This document shows, in pieces, positions 54,655-62,999 of a stretch of 64,000 nt of DNA. Position 1 is the first letter of the stretch; the number at the start of each line of letters is the position of its first letter. The notes under the pieces were generated by a model. That model was not told the origin of the DNA and did not search any database. It worked only from the letters and a program-made list of their open reading frames with translations. Made by a program: the position numbers and the translations under genes. Origin of the DNA: Kitasatospora arboriphila (GTDB lineage: Bacteria; Actinomycetota; Actinomycetes; Mycobacteriales; Mycobacteriaceae). The stretch spans positions 558,001-622,000 of the forward strand of contig NZ_JNYV01000004.1 of NCBI RefSeq assembly GCF_000717275.1, written 5' to 3'.

Positions 54655-55605
54655 ATGAGTGTTCGAGATCTGTTGGTGATGAAGGCTCCAGTGCCCACCT
54701 TGCAGGGCAAGCGGGTCCTGATTACCGGTGCGGGGAGCGGGATCGGCAAAGCCACTGCCGTGGCGGCCGCGCGTGAGGGTGCAGCGCTTGTGCTCACCGA
54801 CATCGCCGCCGACAATCTCGACGAGACAGTCGCCGAGATCAAGCGCGCCGACGGCAAGATCCTGTTCCATCGTCCCGGTGACGTCTCGGACTACGAGTGG
54901 GTGCGCCGGTTCGCCCAGCAGGTGGACGCCGAGGTGGGTGTGATGGACGTGGTGATGAACATCGCCGGTGTATCTGCCTGGGGCACAGTGGAAAACCTGG
55001 AGCACCGTCACTGGAAGAAGATGGTCGACGTCAACTTGATGGGCCCGATCCACATCATCGAGTGTTTCGTTCCGCAGATCGTCCGCCGTGGCCGTGGGGG
55101 CCATCTCGTCAACGTGTCGTCGGCGGCGGGCTTGCTCGCCCTGCCGTGGCACGCGGCATACAGCGCCAGCAAGTTCGGGGTGCGCGGTGTGTCCGAGGTG
55201 CTACGAATGGACCTGCGCCGCCACAAGATCGGGGTCTCGCTGGTGTGCCCCGGCGGTGTCGACACACCACTGGTCAACACCGTCGACATCGCCGGCATCG
55301 ACCGGGACAACCCGAAGGTTCAGCGGCAGATCGAACACTTCCACAAAGTGGCCGTCTCTCCCGAGCGTGCCGCCCAGGCCATTTTGCGTGGGGTGCGCAA
55401 AAACCAGTTCATGGTGTACACCTCGCTGGACATCCGGTTCGGCTACTGGGTGGCCCGCAAGTTCGCCCTGCCGTACGAGGTGGTCATGCGTATTGCCAAC
55501 AACCGATTCGACCAGTTGGCAAGAGCGAGTGGTCGTAACCTCGAAGCTCTTGCCGTGCAGTCGGATTCGAATACTAGGTCGTCCACCAGTCGTCAAAAGG
55601 GCTGA
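54655..55605 (+). CDS. Short-chain dehydrogenase/reductase
   Basis: 316 residues. Rossmann nucleotide loop [14 protein letters not shown]-like NIAGVSAWG, catalytic Ser in [12 protein letters not shown] and YSASKFG supplying Tyr and Lys. It resembles the mycobacterial SDRs acting on fatty or polyketide chains. ATG 54655 lies 6 nt after TAGGGT (54643-54648), suggesting a leaderless message. The 3' end overlaps the convergent nadE by 32 nt. Confidence 0.87.
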   Translation: MSVRDLLVMKAPVPTLQGKRVLITGAGSGIGKATAVAAAREGAALVLTDIAADNLDETVAEIKRADGKILFHRPGDVSDYEWVRRFAQQVDAEVGVMDVVMNIAGVSAWGTVENLEHRHWKKMVDVNLMGPIHIIECFVPQIVRRGRGGHLVNVSSAAGLLALPWHAAYSASKFGVRGVSEVLRMDLRRHKIGVSLVCPGGVDTPLVNTVDIAGIDRDNPKVQRQIEHFHKVAVSPERAAQAILRGVRKNQFMVYTSLDIRFGYWVARKFALPYEVVMRIANNRFDQLARASGRNLEALAVQSDSNTRSSTSRQKG

Positions 55606-56398
55606 CCGGTACCGTTCGCTTGTGGCGGGTGCGCAGAAACAGTGATTCGATCCGCTCGGCCACCTGACCGTCCACCTCGTGGCCCTCGAGGTAGTCGTCG
55701 ATCTGGCTGTAGGTGACACCCAGCACCTCTTCGTCCGGCAATGCCGGCCGATCATCTTCGAGGTCGGCGGTGGGAACCTTCGAGGTCACCGAGTCGGGTG
55801 CACCGAGATGCCGGAGGATTTGTGCTCCTTGCCGTTTGGTCAATCCGGTGAGGGGAGTGATGTCCACGCCTCCGTCGCCGTATTTGGTGAAGAATCCGGT
55901 GACGGCCTCCGCCGCGTGATCGGTACCGACGACCAGGAGGTTGTCGTGGGCGGCGATGGCGTACTGCAACACCATGCGTTCGCGAGCCTTGATGTTGCCG
56001 CGCACCAGGTCTTCGAGTGGTTCGCCGATCGTCTGGACAACTTCCTCGGCAGTGGCGTCTGATCCCGGTTTGACGTTGCACACCACCGACCGGTCGGGCG
56101 CGATGAACGTCAGTGCGATCTGGGCGTCGTCTTCATCGGCTTGTTCGCCGTAGGGAAGTCGCACTGCGACGAAGGTGGCTTCGGTTCCTTCTGATCGCAG
56201 GCCCTCGACCGCCAGCTGGCACAGTTTGCCGGTGAGGCAGGAGTCCTGACCGCCGCTGATTCCGAGGATGAATCCTGCCGAGCCCGCAGCCTTCAGGTAC
56301 TGCTTGAGGAAGGCCACTCGCCGTTCCACTTCTGCTCCGGGGTCGATGGTGTCCGACACCTCGAGCTCGGTGATTATGCGCTTCTGCAGGCTGGCCAT
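55574..56398 (-). CDS. nadE: Ammonia-dependent NAD+ synthetase
   Basis: 274 residues catalysing the last step of NAD+ synthesis. The ATP pyrophosphatase P-loop ISGGQDS, the ATP/NaAD-binding [18 protein letters not shown] and the C-terminal [17 protein letters not shown] are all clear. It lacks the nitrilase glutaminase domain, so it uses free ammonia like E. coli NadE; many actinobacteria have the glutamine type instead. It starts at ATG 56398 and is divergent from a fructosamine-kinase-like gene. Confidence 0.92.
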   Translation of the reverse strand: MASLQKRIITELEVSDTIDPGAEVERRVAFLKQYLKAAGSAGFILGISGGQDSCLTGKLCQLAVEGLRSEGTEATFVAVRLPYGEQADEDDAQIALTFIAPDRSVVCNVKPGSDATAEEVVQTIGEPLEDLVRGNIKARERMVLQYAIAAHDNLLVVGTDHAAEAVTGFFTKYGDGGVDITPLTGLTKRQGAQILRHLGAPDSVTSKVPTADLEDDRPALPDEEVLGVTYSQIDDYLEGHEVDGQVAERIESLFLRTRHKRTVPVSPFDDWWTT

Positions 56399-56443
56399 GA
56401 GGCGATGGTAGTGCGCCCTAGGGTGATCCGGCACGCTGGACGG

Positions 56444-57211
56444 GTGAGCGCAGACGAGTACCGCAAGCATCAGCCCGGAGTGCACCCCGATTTTTTCATG
56501 GCCGAGGCGGCCGGTCTCCGGTGGCTCGCCGCCGCCGGAGCTCCCGTCGTGCGGGTATTGGATGTGGGAGCTGACCACATCACCTTGGCCAGGGTGGTGA
56601 CGTCGGCGCCCGGCAAGGCCGCCGCACGCGACTTCGGGTCCGCTCTGGCGATGATGCATGATGCGGGGGCCGACCAGTTCGGAAGCGGGCCACCTGATTT
56701 CGACGGCCAAATGTTCATCGGCCGGCGTCCCATGCCGTCAGACCCGACCGTCACGTGGGGCGACTTCTACGCCCGCCAGCGAGTGCTCCCATTTCTCGAC
56801 GATGCGGTGTCTGCGGGAAACCTCGGTGGGGCCGACGAATCGGACACCAGGGCGGCGTGTGAGTTGATCGCCACAGGGGCGTTCGACGACGATGAGCGCC
56901 CAGCCCGGATCCATGGTGATCTGTGGAACGGAAACGCGATGTGGACATCGAAAGGGGTGGTGATGATCGATCCTGCCGCGCACGGCGGACACCGTGAGAC
57001 AGATCTGGCGATGCTGGCGCTGTTCGGCTGCCCGGAATTGGGGGCGGTCATCGACGGGTATCAGGAGGCTCACGCGCTGGAACCCGGCTGGCGCGAGCGG
57101 ATTGCGCTGCATCAGCTACATCCTCTGGCGGTGCACGCCGCCGGCCATGGTCCGCATTACGGGGTCGAGCTGGGCCGGGCCGCCCGTCGCACGCTGGAAC
57201 TTGCGCCTTGA
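56444..57211 (+). CDS. Fructosamine kinase-family protein
   Basis: 255 residues of the aminoglycoside phosphotransferase/fructosamine-3-kinase fold. The catalytic loop is [11 protein letters not shown] and the metal Asp is in [19 protein letters not shown]. These enzymes phosphorylate glycated amines so that they break down. GTG 56444 ([12 protein letters not shown]) is preferred by family comparison; ATG 56405 is possible. It overlaps the downstream nucleosidase gene (TTGA). Confidence 0.82.
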   Translation: MSADEYRKHQPGVHPDFFMAEAAGLRWLAAAGAPVVRVLDVGADHITLARVVTSAPGKAAARDFGSALAMMHDAGADQFGSGPPDFDGQMFIGRRPMPSDPTVTWGDFYARQRVLPFLDDAVSAGNLGGADESDTRAACELIATGAFDDDERPARIHGDLWNGNAMWTSKGVVMIDPAAHGGHRETDLAMLALFGCPELGAVIDGYQEAHALEPGWRERIALHQLHPLAVHAAGHGPHYGVELGRAARRTLELAP

Positions 57212-57768
57212 GCAGCATCTTGGTGGTGTCGGCCACCCGATCGGAAGCAGCCTACGTACCTGCCGATCTGCCGCTGCTCATCTGTGGGATCGGCAAGGTC
57301 GCCGCTTCGATCGCGGTGACCCGGTCGTTGGCGGCCCATCCCGACCCCGCGTCGGTGACCGTGATCAACGTGGGCACTGCCGGGGCGCTCCGGCCTTCGA
57401 TGGCCGGCCTGTATGTGCCCTCGGTGGTGCACCAGCACGACATCAGCAGCGCCGCTCTCACCGCGATGGGATACCCGGTGGTGGACCGGATCGAGCTGCC
57501 TGATGGGGACGGCAGCGAACTGGCCACCGGAGACACCTTTGTGGCCGACCCTGCTCACCGCGATGCGCTGGCACATCGGGCTGCACTGGTCGACATGGAG
57601 GGTTTCGCGATCGCCCGGGCTGCCGAAGAGTTCGGGGCGCGGTGCCGCCTGGTGAAGGTTGTCAGCGACGACGCAGATGAGCACGCCATGGATTGGCCGG
57701 CCAGGGTGGATGCGGTGGCAGGACTCCTCGGCGACTGGCTCCGAACCCAGGTCGCGGTCGCGTCCTGA
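57208..57768 (+). CDS. MTA/SAH nucleosidase-like phosphorylase-family protein
   Basis: 186 residues of the PNP/UDP phosphorylase superfamily. Seen are GIGKVAASIAVTRSL, NVGTAGALRP, the purine-pocket VDMEGFAIARAA (MEGxA) and VSDDADE. The SDxAD element fits 5'-methylthioadenosine/futalosine nucleosidase-type enzymes, although it is shorter than usual. The TTG start overlaps the stop of the fructosamine kinase-like gene, so the two are coupled. Confidence 0.75.
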   Translation: MSSILVVSATRSEAAYVPADLPLLICGIGKVAASIAVTRSLAAHPDPASVTVINVGTAGALRPSMAGLYVPSVVHQHDISSAALTAMGYPVVDRIELPDGDGSELATGDTFVADPAHRDALAHRAALVDMEGFAIARAAEEFGARCRLVKVVSDDADEHAMDWPARVDAVAGLLGDWLRTQVAVAS

Positions 57769-57777
57769 CCGGGGGAC

Positions 57778-58593
57778 TCAGCTGGGTTCGCGGTACCGGA
57801 GCCGGGGGGCGTCGGTCAGATCATCGGGCGCCCGGTAAGCCCGTGCGCCCGGAGGCGGTGGGTCGTACGTCGATGCACGCCGACGACCAGGCTCGGGGGC
57901 TTCCGGAACAGCCCGGCGGCGTCGAGGGGCCGCGGCCGGATCCGATGCCCGGTTCGCAGCGCGTTCGCGCGGCTCGGTGGATCGGGCGGTGCCCGCGCGA
58001 GGCGCTTGGCCACTTCGGGACCGCGAGGTGGTTGCCGGGGGTGGCGTCGGCTGGTCGGATCGACTCGCACGGGTTCTCGCCGGAGTGTCCGTGGATGCGG
58101 CAGGGCGTCGACCCGTGGCCGGGCGACGATCGCTCTTGGTGAGGACGACTGTCTTCTTGGGATGGGTGAACCACACCCGCGCCGCGGCGATCGCGAGCAC
58201 CGCGACAAAGGTCCAACCCATCAGAGGAAAGAGCTTGGCCACCGGAAGAGCCACGTTGAAGATCAGTCGCTTGACGCCGGAGTCACTGTCGGACACCAGG
58301 AAGTAGAGGGTCACCACCGCGACGACGAACAGGATGAGCGGGGGTTGTGTGACGGCGGTGAACAGCGCGCGTCGGCGTACCGCGAGTACTGCGGCGATGC
58401 AGCCGATCACGTAGAGGGCCCGGAATCCGAACCCGAGACTGGTTTCGTCACCGGCGAGCGCGAGGACCGCACCCAACACCGTCAGGCCACCGGCGAGCAA
58501 CACCGCGCCCCACCACGGAACCCCGGGTGCGGTGGGAAGTGCGGATTGCTCATCGAGGGGAACCCCCGAGCGAGAGCGCGGGCCAGAAATCAC
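57778..58593 (-). CDS. DUF6542-like membrane protein with Arg/Pro-rich tail
   Basis: 271 residues. Three to four transmembrane helices in the first 140 residues (AVLLAGGLTVLGAVLALAG, ALYVIGCIAAVLAVRRR, PLILFVVAVVTLYFLVS, MGWTFVAVLAIAAARVW), followed by a highly basic, Pro-rich, probably disordered cytoplasmic tail. It resembles the DUF6542 family seen in Gordonia-like genomes. GTG 58593 is preferred because codons further upstream look non-coding. Confidence 0.62.
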   Translation of the reverse strand: MISGPRSRSGVPLDEQSALPTAPGVPWWGAVLLAGGLTVLGAVLALAGDETSLGFGFRALYVIGCIAAVLAVRRRALFTAVTQPPLILFVVAVVTLYFLVSDSDSGVKRLIFNVALPVAKLFPLMGWTFVAVLAIAAARVWFTHPKKTVVLTKSDRRPATGRRPAASTDTPARTRASRSDQPTPPPATTSRSRSGQAPRAGTARSTEPRERAANRASDPAAAPRRRRAVPEAPEPGRRRASTYDPPPPGARAYRAPDDLTDAPRLRYREPS

Positions 58594-58664
58594 ATGTCGA
58601 CCGTACCGGTAAACCCTGAGAAACCCGGTAACGAACCCGTGGGATCGAACTGTGGCGAGTATCG

Positions 58665-59159
58665 CTAACGGGGGCCGTCGAGCGAGGCCCGGCCCGGCAG
58701 ACCCGACCCGGGAACGCTCCCCACGCGGGCTCCCGTGGACGTCGTGGTGATCGCGTGCGCGCATGTGAAGTCTGCCGCCCGCGCCAGCGTCCGCGGTCCG
58801 CGCCGGTTCGACGACTGCACGGCTCGCTCCCGTATCAGCAGGGTGCGCACGTGGTCGGCCGATCCGATTCCGCTGCAGCCTGGCTGTTGCCCGGTGGTCC
58901 GAGTCGCGTTCACGACGGCCGCGGTGACCTTCGCGTGTGTGAGGACACTGCCGAGCGAAGCGGTATTCGCCGGCTCGACATTCGCAGCCACGGTCGCCGC
59001 CGGTGTGATCACCTGGCCGGTCAGTTCCTGGTCGGCGTTACCTCCGGCCGCGAATGCGAAAGCTCCCACGGCTGCGGTGGTGAGGAGCCAGCCACTGACG
59101 ACGCCGGCGCTGCGAAGAGTTCCGGATGACGGTGTCTGAGGAACGCGGCTGACATGCAT
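58665..59159 (-). CDS. Exported protein of unknown function
   Basis: 164 residues with a hydrophobic segment near the N-terminus (SGWLLTTAAVGAFAFAAGG), probably a signal peptide or membrane anchor, and a mature region with two cysteines (QPGCSGIG and FTCAHAI). The C-terminal end is Gly/Pro/Arg-rich. No family recognised. ATG 59159 starts after a CCTGGAG purine tract; the DUF6542-like gene follows 71 nt later on the same strand. Confidence 0.55.
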   Translation of the reverse strand: MHVSRVPQTPSSGTLRSAGVVSGWLLTTAAVGAFAFAAGGNADQELTGQVITPAATVAANVEPANTASLGSVLTHAKVTAAVVNATRTTGQQPGCSGIGSADHVRTLLIRERAVQSSNRRGPRTLARAADFTCAHAITTTSTGARVGSVPGSGLPGRASLDGPR

Positions 59160-59299
59160 GTGACTGACTCCAGGTTTTGAAGGGAACTGGAATCACTGTG
59201 GCTTCTGCCGCTTGGACTGGGCTTGAAGATGACTAGGAAGCCACGCGACCTGGCCTTCCAAGTCGTCCTGTCCATTCCAAGAAGGCCGGTCGGTGCACG

Positions 59300-60451
59300 T
59301 CAGACCAGCCCGGCACCGGTGCGTCTGGGCTGGGAGTCGATCGGAACCGGCGGGGCGAGGTCATCGAGGTCGGCAAATGCGTCGAGTTCGGACAACTTGC
59401 GGGCGGTGACGGTGATCCGTGAATCGATGGTGCCGATCGCACCGTTGTAGGAGTCCACGGCCTTGGATAGCGAACCCCCGAGCTTGTCCAGGTGGCGGGT
59501 GACCATCCCGATGCGTTGATACAGCTCTTTGCCGAGATGGTGGATCTGCTGGGCATCTCGGGTCAGAGCTTCCTGACGCCAGCCCAGCGCGATCGTTCGG
59601 AGCAGGGCAACCAGATTGGTGGGGGTGGCGATCACGACGTTCTGGTCGAATCCGAAGTCGAGGAGGTCTGGATCGGCGCGGCACGCCATCTCCAAGATGG
59701 CCTCACCCGGGACGAACAGCACCACGAACTCCGGTGAGTTGCCGACCGATTCCCAATAGGACTTCGACGACAGGTGCTGCACATGGGCGCGCAGAGCGCG
59801 GGCGTGCGCGCGGTAGCCCTGCGCGCGTGCGGTCGGGTCGGTGCTGTCAGCGGCTTCCAGATATGCCGACAACGGCACCTTGGCATCGATGACGATGTCT
59901 TTGCCTCCGGGAAGGTGCACCACGAGGTCGGGCCGAACGCGGCTGGAGTCGTTGGTGGTTCCGGCGGCCTGCGTCGTGAAGTCGCAGTGCCGCTGCAGAC
60001 CCGCCGCCTCGATCACGCGCTCGAGGTGCAGTTCGCCCCACCTTCCGCGGGCTTGTGGGGAACGCAGCGCTCCGGCCAGTTGTTCGGCCTGCGACCCCAG
60101 ATGTGCTGTGGTCTGGCGCATTCCGGTGACCTGCTCGGAAAGGCCAGCATAGGCCGCGATGCGGTTGCGTTCGGTACGGCGCAGCTCGCCCGCGAGCGAG
60201 TCGAGCGTGTCACGCAGCGGGCCGACGATGTGCGAGACCTGCTGCCCGATCGCCCCGGACTGGCGACGGGCGGCATCCTCGCTGGCTGCCGACAGCGATC
60301 GGACCAGCAATTCGTGATTGGCGTGCGCGGCTTCGGCCTCCGCCCGCGCGACGGCCACTTCGGTGTTGGATCGGCCGGCGTGCACAAACCATCCGAGTGC
60401 GAATCCGATCACCAGCCCGAGGACGAGCAGTAGAACTGCGGTGGTACCCAT
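59300..60451 (-). CDS. rmuC: DNA recombination protein RmuC
   Basis: 383 residues: an N-terminal membrane anchor (VLLLVLGLVIGFALGWFVH), a long coiled coil (about 30-125) and the RmuC nuclease-like domain (SPQARGRWGELHLERVIEAAG, VIDAKVPLSAYLEA, ESVGNSPEFVVLFVPGE, ATPTNLVALLRTIALGWRQE). RmuC limits inversions at short repeats. It sits beside alkylation-repair genes in a block of DNA maintenance functions. Confidence 0.92.
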   Translation of the reverse strand: MGTTAVLLLVLGLVIGFALGWFVHAGRSNTEVAVARAEAEAAHANHELLVRSLSAASEDAARRQSGAIGQQVSHIVGPLRDTLDSLAGELRRTERNRIAAYAGLSEQVTGMRQTTAHLGSQAEQLAGALRSPQARGRWGELHLERVIEAAGLQRHCDFTTQAAGTTNDSSRVRPDLVVHLPGGKDIVIDAKVPLSAYLEAADSTDPTARAQGYRAHARALRAHVQHLSSKSYWESVGNSPEFVVLFVPGEAILEMACRADPDLLDFGFDQNVVIATPTNLVALLRTIALGWRQEALTRDAQQIHHLGKELYQRIGMVTRHLDKLGGSLSKAVDSYNGAIGTIDSRITVTARKLSELDAFADLDDLAPPVPIDSQPRRTGAGLV

Positions 60452-60502
60452 GGTGTTGATGGTGCATCAGGGGTCGGACATCGTCGGGGAGGCGCGGTGG
60501 TC

Positions 60503-61006
60503 TCAGGCCCGTTCTTCGTGGGCGATCAGCCATCGTTTGACGTCGAGGCCGTACCGGAAACCCCCGAGGGTCTTGTCGGTACGCAGCACTCGATGACAAG
60601 GGACGAACAGGGCCGCGGCGTTGCGGGCACATGCGCTCGCAGCAGCGCGGATTGCGGCGGGCCTGCCGCTGCGGGCGGCGTACTCCGCGTAACTGACCGG
60701 AGCCCCGGCGGGCACTTCTCGCAGCACGTCCCAGGCATGTTCGAGGAACTCACCTGATCGTTGCCGGACAGGGATGTTGTCGATGGCCGTCAGGTCGCCT
60801 TGGTGATACGTCTTCGCGGCAGTGGTGACCTCACCCAGATCGGGCTTGTCCACCAATGTCAGCGGGCGGATCGACTTGTGGACAAGGGCTTTGAGGTATT
60901 CGGGATCGTCGGACCATCCGGAGGCGAGCACCCGACCGTCGCTGTCGACGATCATGGTGAACGGTCCGGTGGGTGTCGAGATGGTGGACCAGGCAGCTGT
61001 ACTCAT
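60503..61006 (-). CDS. ogt: Methylated-DNA--protein-cysteine methyltransferase
   Basis: 167 residues. Suicide repair protein that takes O6-alkyl groups from guanine onto its active-site cysteine, C137 in FVPCHRVLR. The N-terminal domain (STPTGPFTMIVDSDGRVL) and the RAAASACARNAAALF helix are intact. ATG 61006 overlaps the upstream alkA stop (ATGA), so both are translated as a coupled pair, as in mycobacterial alkA-ogt. Confidence 0.93.
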   Translation of the reverse strand: MSTAAWSTISTPTGPFTMIVDSDGRVLASGWSDDPEYLKALVHKSIRPLTLVDKPDLGEVTTAAKTYHQGDLTAIDNIPVRQRSGEFLEHAWDVLREVPAGAPVSYAEYAARSGRPAAIRAAASACARNAAALFVPCHRVLRTDKTLGGFRYGLDVKRWLIAHEERA

Positions 61007-62523
61007 CAGATCTTCTCTCTTGTGGGTGCAGGGATGGAGGTGGGTGTGGGCGCCAGCATCGGAACCGTTCGCGCGAGTGCATGGGCCCACAGGTGCATCG
61101 ATGCGTACGAGCGCCACGGCGACCAGTGCCCGGTGGCGCGAAGATCGATCCCCAGGTCCGAAGCCGAGCGTTTGAGCACCAGGTCGGTACTGAGCAGCAC
61201 GTCGGGATTGTTGAGCAGGCGCATCGTCACGTAGTCCGCGGTCCACGAACCGATTCCGCGTTGGGCGAGCAGCTGGGTACGCACCTCTGCTGCCGGCATC
61301 CCGGGATGGATGGTGAGGCGGCCGTCGGCTACGGCTCGGCTCACGTCGACGATGGCCGAGGTGCGGGCGGCCGGCCCGGTGAGCACCTGCACTCCTCGTT
61401 CGGTCACTGCGTCGGCCGTGGGGAAGAGGTGAGTGATGTCGCCGACCGGCTCGGCCAGAGGTTGCCCCAGGGCCGCAACCAGTTTGGCGGCGTGGGTCCG
61501 TGCGGCAGGTAAGGAGATCTGCTGGCCGATCATCGTCCGTAGGAGAACTTCGAAGGCGTCGGTACATCCGGGGGCTCGTATGCCCGGGCGTTCGGCGATC
61601 AGGGGTGCCAGAGCAGGGTCTGCCGCGAGGACCTCGTTGGCCGCGGCCACGTCGGCGTCCAGATCCAGCAACTGCCGGATGCGATGCACGGCGACCCCCA
61701 GGTCGCGCATGTCGTGCAACCGGAGGTCGGCGCGGACATGGTCGGACAAGATCTCCAGACCCACGATCACCGGCCCGTGCGGCAGCGACATCGAACGTCG
61801 GTAGATACGGCCATCCCAGCTCTCCACACCCGCCACGGCGTGTCCCGACAGGAACCACCGCAACCAGGGTGGTGTGAAGGGCTGGCGGACAGCGAGTTTG
61901 AGAGTGACGGCACTGCCGGTGGCGCCGGGTGCGTTGGTGGCTCCCTTGGCGCGCAGAGCGGTGGGCGTCTGCGCGAACACCTCGCGCACCGTGTCGTTGA
62001 ACTGCCGGATGCTGGCGAAGCCCGCGGCGAATGCGATGTCCGACATCGGCATCGTGGTGCACTGGATGAGCATCCGCGCGGTGGTGGCCCGGTAGGCCCT
62101 GGCCAGGGCGAGTGGTCCGGCGCCGATCTGTTCTCCCAGAACCCGCCCGAGTTGACGTGGGGAGTACCCGAGGTGCTGGGCCAGGCCGTTCACGCCGCCC
62201 CGGTCCACGATGCCGTCCTCGATCAGTCGCATGGCGCGTGAGGCGAGGTCGGAGTTGATGTTCCAGCGCGGCGAACCCGGGACGGCATCGGGGAGGCAAC
62301 GACGGCAGGCGCGATAACCGTTCTGCTGGGCGGCTGCGGCGGTCAGGACAAACGAGACATTGCCAGGCTTGGGCGTGATGGCCGGGCACGACGGCCGGCA
62401 GTAGATGCCGGTGGTGCGCACCGCAACGAAGAACTGACCATCGAACCGGGCGTCGCGTGCCTGTAGCGCGCGGAAGCAACGGTCGAAGTCGAGTTGGCTC
62501 GCACTGATCGCGGCGGTGGGCAT
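61006..62523 (-). CDS. alkA: Ada-AlkA fusion: 3-methyladenine DNA glycosylase 2
   Basis: 505 residues. The N-terminal Ada methyl-sensing domain has zinc cysteines C42, C46, C73 and C76 (GIYCRPSC ... ACRRC). An AraC-type helix-turn-helix (about 90-190) follows, and the C-terminal AlkA glycosylase carries the helix-hairpin-helix QRGIGSWTADYV with the catalytic Asp. It thus both senses alkylation and removes damaged bases. No methyltransferase domain is fused; ogt is the next gene. The architecture equals mycobacterial AlkA. Confidence 0.94.
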   Translation of the reverse strand: MPTAAISASQLDFDRCFRALQARDARFDGQFFVAVRTTGIYCRPSCPAITPKPGNVSFVLTAAAAQQNGYRACRRCLPDAVPGSPRWNINSDLASRAMRLIEDGIVDRGGVNGLAQHLGYSPRQLGRVLGEQIGAGPLALARAYRATTARMLIQCTTMPMSDIAFAAGFASIRQFNDTVREVFAQTPTALRAKGATNAPGATGSAVTLKLAVRQPFTPPWLRWFLSGHAVAGVESWDGRIYRRSMSLPHGPVIVGLEILSDHVRADLRLHDMRDLGVAVHRIRQLLDLDADVAAANEVLAADPALAPLIAERPGIRAPGCTDAFEVLLRTMIGQQISLPAARTHAAKLVAALGQPLAEPVGDITHLFPTADAVTERGVQVLTGPAARTSAIVDVSRAVADGRLTIHPGMPAAEVRTQLLAQRGIGSWTADYVTMRLLNNPDVLLSTDLVLKRSASDLGIDLRATGHWSPWRSYASMHLWAHALARTVPMLAPTPTSIPAPTREKI

Positions 62524-62740
62524 GGCACCACTCTGGCAGTATTCCGACGCTGTTACTAGCGGGAATCGGACGCGGCCGTCACGGGGGTACTGGGCCGTTC
62601 ACGCAAGCCTGGCGGCCCGCGTGAGACGCTGTGTCCCAGATCACGTATGAGCTGTGGCGGTTGTCCTGAAACTGCCGACTTTCAGCCTCTTTGCGCAGGA
62701 AAAGGCGGACAAAACGTCCAACCCGTGCCAGAGTGGAAAT

Positions 62741-62995
62741 ATGTACGTAACACGATGGGGACGCAAAGAGGCGCCGTTGTCGCAGTTTCCCGGCTGGGGT
62801 GTCGAGATCATGATGGGTCTCTACGGCGAACAGTCGGTGCGGTCGGCGATCGAGGCCGAGAAAAACGCTGCCGCGGGGTCGGTCCGGCCCGCGGCGGGTA
62901 CGGATCTGCCGCAGCCGAAGGACGTGGATCCGGTGCAGCAAGACCTCGACGCGGTCGGCGGGATGTTCCGCTGGCTGCAGCGTCGACGCGCCTAA
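62741..62995 (+). CDS. Small conserved protein of unknown function
   Basis: 84 residues, soluble, starting MYVTRWGRKEAPLSQFPGWG. It has a hydrophobic helix (VEIMMGLYGEQSVRSAIEAE), then an Ala/Pro-rich linker and a basic C-terminus (FRWLQRRRA). No family recognised. ATG 62741 is preceded by GTGGAAAT. It stands between divergent alkA and the AlkZ-like gene and could be either independent or part of the repair cluster. Confidence 0.5.
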   Translation: MYVTRWGRKEAPLSQFPGWGVEIMMGLYGEQSVRSAIEAEKNAAAGSVRPAAGTDLPQPKDVDPVQQDLDAVGGMFRWLQRRRA

Positions 62996-62999
62996 GGCA

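Noticed and set aside
61006..62479. Minus-strand frame running continuously from inside alkA into ogt
   Set aside because: The part inside alkA is out of frame with the glycosylase and meaningless; only the ogt section is real.
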